A stretch of 64,000 nucleotides of DNA. Source: Clostridiales bacterium. GTDB lineage: Bacteria > Bacillota > Clostridia > Oscillospirales > Oscillospiraceae. The notes beneath the pieces are model-generated. The model did no database searches and was not told the origin of the DNA. It was given only the letters and a program-made list of their open reading frames with translations. Every line of letters starts with the position of its first letter. Within the stretch, counting starts at the first letter, position 1. Location of the stretch: the NCBI GenBank assembly GCA_014799475.1, contig JAAVHX010000017.1, positions 1 to 64,000 on the forward strand, given 5' to 3'. The position numbers and the translations under genes are program-made. Below, in pieces: positions 60,229 through 64,000 of this stretch.

Positions 60229-60256
60229 TGACATTTATTCCATCTTTCGATATAAT
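60228..60256 (+). promoter_or_regulatory. Consensus promoter of the NSS transporter gene
   Basis: TTGACA (60228-60233), 17-bp spacer, TATAAT (60251-60256), 30 bp before the ATG. Confidence 0.93.
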
Positions 60257-60285
60257 GATGCGAATTTATGGAGAGGAGGGGGCAG

Positions 60286-61650
60286 ATGAAGCGAGAAGGC
60301 TTCCGCTCCCGGTTAGGTTTCCTGCTGGTAAGCGCCGGGTGTGCCGTCGGCATCGGCAACGTGTGGAAATTCCCCTATGTCACCGGGGAGAACGGCGGCG
60401 GGGTGTTCGTGCTGTTCTACCTGGTGTTCCTGCTGCTGATGGGGGTGCCGGTGCTCACCATGGAGCTGGCCGTGGGCCGGGCCAGCCGCCGCAGTGCCGT
60501 TTTGGGCTATCAAGCGCTGGAGCCCAAGGGCTCCAAGTGGCACATCCACGGCTGGTTCTGCATGGCCGGGTGCTATCTGCTGATGATGTATTACACCACG
60601 GTGTCCGGCTGGATGCTGGGGTACTTCTTCAAGTTTGCCGGGGGAGCCTTCGCCGGCATCTCCAGCGAGGCGGTGGACGCGGTGTTTCCAGCCATGCTGG
60701 CTAATCCCGCCGAGATGACCGTCTGGATGGCGGTGACGGTGCTGGCGGGCTTCCTGGTGTGTTCCCTGGGCCTCCAGGGCGGCCTGGAGCGGGTGACCAA
60801 GGTGATGATGCTGGGCCTGCTGGGGCTGATTATGGTGCTGGCGGCCCACAGCCTGACCCTTTCCGGGGCCGGGGAGGGGGTACGGTTCTACCTGCTGCCC
60901 GACTTTGGACGGGCGGTGAAACAGGGCCTCGGCAAGGTGATTACCGCCGCCATGAACCAGGCGTTTTTCACCCTGAGTCTGGGCATTGCCGCCATGGAGA
61001 TCTTTGGCAGCTACATGAGCCGGGACAACACCTTGGCCGGGGAGGCCGTGCGCATCTGCGGCCTGGACACCTTTGTGGCGCTGATGAGCGGGCTCATCAT
61101 CTTCCCCGCCTGCTTCTCCTTCGGGGTGGAGCCGGGGCAAGGCCCGGGCCTCATCTTTGTGACCCTGCCCAAGGTGTTTGTCAACATGGCGGGAGGCCGG
61201 CTGTGGGGCTCCCTGTTCTTCCTGTTCATGTCCTTTGCCAGCTTTTCCACAGTCATCGCAGTATTTGAAAACCTGCTGGCCGGGTGCATCGACAGCTTCG
61301 GCTGGAGCCGAAAAAAGGCGGCGCTGGCCAACGGGGTGTTTGTCCTCATCGCCAGTTTGCCCTGTGTGCTGGGGTACAACCTGTGGTACTTTGAGGCCCC
61401 GCTGCCCAACGGCTCGGTGGGCCAGATCCTGGACATTGAGGACTTTTTGGTCAGCAACCTGCTGCTCCCCCTGGGGTCGCTGGTCTACCTGCTGTTCTGC
61501 GTTACCAGGTGGGGCTGGGGCTTTGACAAATACCTGGAGGAGGCCAACACCGGCAAGGGCATCAAAATGCCCCGGGCCCTGAAGCCCTATTTCCAGTTTG
61601 TGCTCCCAGTTCTGATCCTGGTGATTTTGATCCAGGGGCTGATGAAATAA
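60286..61650 (+). CDS. Sodium-dependent transporter (NSS/SNF family)
   Basis: 454 residues, about 11-12 membrane helices. RLGFLLVSAGCAVGIGNVWKFPYVTGENGGG spans TM1 with the unwound GIGNVWKFPY sodium/substrate site (about 22-31). GVPVLTMELAVGRASRR is the TM2/loop signature. Relatives (MhsT, TnaT-type) import hydrophobic or aromatic amino acids with Na+. The ATG at 60286 has GGAGGGGG upstream; an earlier ATG lies inside that site. Confidence 0.93.
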   Translation: MKREGFRSRLGFLLVSAGCAVGIGNVWKFPYVTGENGGGVFVLFYLVFLLLMGVPVLTMELAVGRASRRSAVLGYQALEPKGSKWHIHGWFCMAGCYLLMMYYTTVSGWMLGYFFKFAGGAFAGISSEAVDAVFPAMLANPAEMTVWMAVTVLAGFLVCSLGLQGGLERVTKVMMLGLLGLIMVLAAHSLTLSGAGEGVRFYLLPDFGRAVKQGLGKVITAAMNQAFFTLSLGIAAMEIFGSYMSRDNTLAGEAVRICGLDTFVALMSGLIIFPACFSFGVEPGQGPGLIFVTLPKVFVNMAGGRLWGSLFFLFMSFASFSTVIAVFENLLAGCIDSFGWSRKKAALANGVFVLIASLPCVLGYNLWYFEAPLPNGSVGQILDIEDFLVSNLLLPLGSLVYLLFCVTRWGWGFDKYLEEANTGKGIKMPRALKPYFQFVLPVLILVILIQGLMK

Positions 61651-61652
61651 AG

Positions 61653-61692
61653 AAAGCGCCCGGTTTTCCATTGGAAGCCGGGCGCTTTTTTA
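61653..61692 (+). terminator. Terminator of the NSS transporter gene
   Basis: AAAGCGCCCGGTTTTCC-ATT-GGAAGCCGGGCGCTTT, then TTT. Confidence 0.92.
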
Positions 61693-61822
61693 TTCTTTTT
61701 TTCGCGTCCTCATTTTGTCCTCATGATCCCGCAGGGCGTCCAGCGCCTGCCCCAACATGGGCAGGATCACGATGATGTTGAACACCGTCATGAGCCCCAC
61801 GCCCACGTCGCCCAGGAGTCTG
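61690..61822 (-). pseudogene. C-terminal remnant of a Na+/alanine symporter (AGCS family)
   Basis: Minus strand reads LLGDVGVGLMTVFNIIVILP then MLGQALDALRDHEDKMRTRK and a stop. The GDVGVGLM...NIIVIL...ALDALRDHE pattern is the last helix and tail of AGCS transporters. Nothing of the preceding eleven helices exists upstream, so this is a dead 3' end. Confidence 0.65.
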
Positions 61823-61836
61823 TGGAGACAGGATAG

Positions 61837-61923
61837 CTGGGCACCTGTGTCACGGAGCCTGTTACCTGGGTGCTGATGATGATTTTCCTGATTTGTGCGT
61901 ACCTGGCGCAGGCAAGGAAATGA
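61837..61923 (+). pseudogene. Possible membrane-transporter C-terminal fragment
   Basis: Plus strand frame LGTCVTEPVTWVLMMIFLIC AYLAQARK (written in two parts) and a stop looks like a last membrane helix with a basic tail, as in MATE-type exporters. No start and only about 28 codons; could be chance. Together with the AGCS tail it makes 61693-61930 a stretch of decayed genes. Confidence 0.3.
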
Positions 61924-61966
61924 TATACAGCGGCGGAGGATAAACTAAGGCACCGAAACGTTTCCC

Positions 61967-61995
61967 TTGACATTTTATCGGCCATGCTGTAAGAT
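61967..61995 (+). promoter_or_regulatory. Promoter of the sORF-MarR unit
   Basis: TTGACA (61967-61972), 17-bp spacer, TAAGAT (61990-61995), 44 bp before the small ORF. Confidence 0.8.
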
Positions 61996-62039
61996 GAACG
62001 TAAGGTGCCTAACGAAAATGGTAGAGGAGTTTTCTCAAT

Positions 62040-62135
62040 ATGAACGAGGCAATGAAAAGCAGTCAGGCGCAGACCCGCCCTCAGCGCGGCCGCAAAGTCG
62101 GAAAACACCACAAGTGCGGGGGACACGGCAAATGA
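62040..62135 (+). CDS. 31-residue basic His/Cys-containing small protein
   Basis: Begins MNEAMKSSQAQTRPQRGRKV and ends GKHHKCGGHGK. GAGGAG sits about 9 nt before the ATG, directly behind a promoter. Its TGA overlaps the MarR ATG (ATGA). The C-terminal HH-C-H cluster could bind a metal. It may be a coupling ORF or a real small protein. Confidence 0.5.
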   Translation: MNEAMKSSQAQTRPQRGRKVGKHHKCGGHGK

Positions 62136-62626
62136 GGGGCGGGGATCACGGGCACAGATGCTGCCATGAGGCCCACATGGAGCGGGACGACCTGGCGGGG
62201 AAGTTCGAGCGGTGCGGGCGGCTGCTCTCCCACGGCCTGGGAAAGCGCCGGGGGCAGGGCCGGATCCTGCGCACCCTGTGCCAGCGAGGGGAAATGCCCC
62301 AGAAGGAGCTTCAGGATCTGCTGGGCATTCAGGCGGGCTCCATGAGCGAGATCGCCGCCAAGCTGGAGGACAAGGGCCTCATCACCCGGGTACGCAGTGA
62401 AGAGGACCGCCGAAAGGTATCCCTGTCCATCACGGAGCAGGGCCGGAGCTGGGTCGCCCAGCGGGACGAGGAACACATCCTCCGCCGCCGGGCGGCGCTG
62501 TTCTCCGCCCTCACGCTCGAGGAGCAGGGCACGCTGGAGGGTCTGCTGGATAAGCTGTCCGCTGACTGGGCCCAGCGGCTGGAAGGCCGCGGCGATGGGG
62601 AAGAGGGGCACAGCCACGGCCCATGA
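62132..62626 (+). CDS. MarR-family transcriptional regulator
   Basis: 164 residues. Central winged helix: QGRILRTLCQRGEMPQKELQ, GIQAGSMSEIAAKLEDKGLI, then the wing TRVRSEEDRRKVSLSITEQG. The ATG at 62132 has GGGGGA 8 nt upstream and overlaps the sORF stop. Both ends are unusual: N-terminal GGDHGHRCCHEAHMERDD and C-terminal GHSHGP add His/Cys clusters that could make it metal-responsive. Downstream is convergent glmS, so its target is not obvious. Confidence 0.85.
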   Translation: MRGGDHGHRCCHEAHMERDDLAGKFERCGRLLSHGLGKRRGQGRILRTLCQRGEMPQKELQDLLGIQAGSMSEIAAKLEDKGLITRVRSEEDRRKVSLSITEQGRSWVAQRDEEHILRRRAALFSALTLEEQGTLEGLLDKLSADWAQRLEGRGDGEEGHSHGP

Positions 62627-62650
62627 GCGCGGCGCTTTGCGGCAGGCCGT

Positions 62651-64000
62651 TCATTCCACTGTCACCGATTTGGCCAGGTTCCGGGGCTTGTCGATGTCAC
62701 ACCCCCGCATGAGGGCAATGTAATAGGCCAGCAGCTGCAGCGGGGCCACCCCCAGGGAGGGCAGCAGCAGCTCGTCGGTGTCCGGAATGGCGAACAGGCC
62801 GTTGGCCACCTTGCCCATGTCGTCCACATGGTCCTGGGTGGTGAGGGCCAGCACGTCCGCCCCCCGGCTCTTCACCTCCACCACGTTGCTCATAGCCTTT
62901 TCAAAGAGCCTGCCGTAGGTGGCCACCGCCACCACCAAAGTGCCGTCCTCAATGAGGGAGATCGTGCCGTGCTTCAGCTCGCCGGAGGCATAGGCTTCGG
63001 AGTGGATATAAGAGATCTCCTTCAATTTCAGCGACCCTTCCAGCCCCAACGCGTAATCCACATTGCGGCCGATGAAGAAAATCGACTCGTGGTTGAAATA
63101 CTGGGAGGCATAATACTGGATGTCCTCCCGTTTTTCCAGCACCTGCTCCAGCTTGGAGGGCAGCAGCAGCAGCTCCCGCACCACCGCGCGGTACCGCTCC
63201 TCCCCAATCGTGCCCATCCGACGGGCCAGGTACAGCCCCAGCAGGTCCAGGACCGCCAGCTGGGTGGAATACGCCTTGGTGGTGGCCACGGCAATTTCCG
63301 GCCCCGCCCAGGTGTACAGCGTTTCGTCGGACTCCCGGGCGATGGAGGAGCCCACCACGTTGACGATGGACAGGATCTTGCCGCCCAGCCGCCGGGCCTC
63401 CCGCAGGGCGGCCATGGTGTCCAGAGTCTCGCCGGATTGGCTGATCATCACCACCAGGGTGCGCTCGGTGACGATGGGCTCCATGTACCGGAACTCGGAG
63501 GCCAGCGTCACCTCCACCGGGCGGCGCAGCAGCCGCTCCAGATTGTACTTGCCCACCATGCCCACGTGATAGGACGAGCCGCAGGCCACCACGTACAGCC
63601 GGTCTATGTTCTGGATGAACCCGTCGTCCAGGGAGAAATCGGGCAGCACCACCTCCCCGTCCTTGAGCCGGGGGAAGATGGCCCGGCGCAGGGCCTCGGG
63701 CTGCTCCATGATCTCCTTGAACATGAAGTGCTCGTAGCCGCCCTTTTCCGCCGCGTCGATCTCCCAGTCCACATGGGAGATTTCCTTTTCCACCGGCTGG
63801 ATCAGGTGGTTGTAGCAGGCGACCCCGTCCCGGGTGAGCACCGCCAGCTCCCCGTCCTCCATGTAGATGACTTCCCGGGTGTGCTTGATGATGGCGGTGA
63901 CATCGGAGGCCAGGAAGTTGAATCCCTCCCCCAGCCCCAGGATCAGTGGGCTGTCCTTGCGCACGGCGATGAGCTTTTCCGGCTCGTCGGCGCAGATGAT
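62651..64000 (-). CDS. glmS: Glucosamine-6-phosphate synthase (5' end outside window)
   Basis: About 449 C-terminal residues. Makes glucosamine 6-phosphate from fructose 6-phosphate and glutamine, the first step to UDP-GlcNAc for peptidoglycan. Two SIS isomerase domains are visible (ACGSSYHVGMVGKYNLE, MISQSGETLDTMAALREARR, then FIGRNVDYALGLEGSLKLKE), and the conserved end DKPRNLAKSVTVE. The catalytic N-terminal Cys lies beyond position 64000. No glmS ribozyme can be assessed because the 5' leader is outside. Confidence 0.96.
   Translation of the reverse strand: MICADEPEKLIAVRKDSPLILGLGEGFNFLASDVTAIIKHTREVIYMEDGELAVLTRDGVACYNHLIQPVEKEISHVDWEIDAAEKGGYEHFMFKEIMEQPEALRRAIFPRLKDGEVVLPDFSLDDGFIQNIDRLYVVACGSSYHVGMVGKYNLERLLRRPVEVTLASEFRYMEPIVTERTLVVMISQSGETLDTMAALREARRLGGKILSIVNVVGSSIARESDETLYTWAGPEIAVATTKAYSTQLAVLDLLGLYLARRMGTIGEERYRAVVRELLLLPSKLEQVLEKREDIQYYASQYFNHESIFFIGRNVDYALGLEGSLKLKEISYIHSEAYASGELKHGTISLIEDGTLVVAVATYGRLFEKAMSNVVEVKSRGADVLALTTQDHVDDMGKVANGLFAIPDTDELLLPSLGVAPLQLLAYYIALMRGCDIDKPRNLAKSVTVE

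Overview
The window reads as the chromosome of a GC-rich, spore-lineage gut Firmicute, most likely Oscillospiraceae (Flavonifractor / Pseudoflavonifractor / Lawsonibacter type). This is inferred from strong AGGAGG ribosome sites combined with GC-rich codon use, HrcA/CIRCE control of chaperones, a WalRK-YycHI operon, SLH-domain surface proteins, a cysteine-rich 'chorion class' microprotein, U32 peptidase/MltG, and split 2-hydroxyacyl-CoA dehydratase/activase genes. No 16S gene is present, so the genus is a guess.

Layout. 1-3161 (minus): groES-groEL behind a consensus promoter and CIRCE, then a decayed integration scar in the 3' end of rpsI, then rplM-rpsI with its own promoter. 3282-5305: ttcA and an SLH-domain secreted protein. 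5311-7057 (minus): RNHCP protein and a DUF815 ATPase. 7220-15517 (plus): nudF-walR-[inserted AT-richer membrane gene]-walK-yycH-yycI, then a lipid II/PST-type flippase with a self-sequestering ribosome site and a class-I amidotransferase. 15535-18382: a 114-bp repeat, CIRCE and clpB. 18426-20948: HIT protein, coiled-coil protein, and a sigma/anti-sigma pair. 20988-25397 (minus): a response regulator-kinase-HtrA-BirA operon. 25492-31527 (minus): CDF transporter, U32 peptidase, MltG, 5-FTHF cyclo-ligase, DJ-1 and TagA, with a 58-residue Cys-rich microprotein on the plus strand. 31809-37447 (plus): an ABC importer of the TrpXYZ type, a GNAT, and psuK-psuG. 37490-39327 (minus): an XRE-regulated membrane protein module and DUF1643. 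39425-46937: FUSC protein, sfsA, DUF4037, a degenerate P-type-ATPase-like membrane protein, rlmB, ftsH. 47002-50642 (minus): a second sigma/anti-sigma pair, SGNH lipoprotein, ThrE, a 48-residue protein. 50855-56645 (plus): an upstream ORF, a 1476-residue S-layer-like protein, an AI-2E family transporter. 56678-59644 (minus): dehydratase/activase trio. 59903-64000: tRNA-Leu, serine-recombinase remnant, NSS transporter, transporter gene remnants, a MarR regulator preceded by a His/Cys-rich sORF, and partial glmS.

How it fits together. Much of the window is envelope stress and protein quality control: GroESL, ClpB, FtsH, HtrA, WalRK with its YycHI partners, MltG, a flippase, TagA and two SLH proteins. 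Two membrane-anchored anti-sigma modules and a second two-component system add envelope sensing. Mobile DNA is present only as scars (rpsI, tRNA-Leu). Regulatory structure is unusually readable: near-consensus promoters with 17-bp spacers precede most transcription units, with palindromic operators at the XRE module and psuKG, and two short upstream ORFs overlap their downstream genes by ATGA.

The most unusual items are the three equal-length 114-bp repeats (two beside CIRCE elements), the rpsI integration ghost, the degenerate P-type-ATPase-like protein, the ribosome-site-occluding hairpin before the flippase, and the two coupled upstream ORFs.
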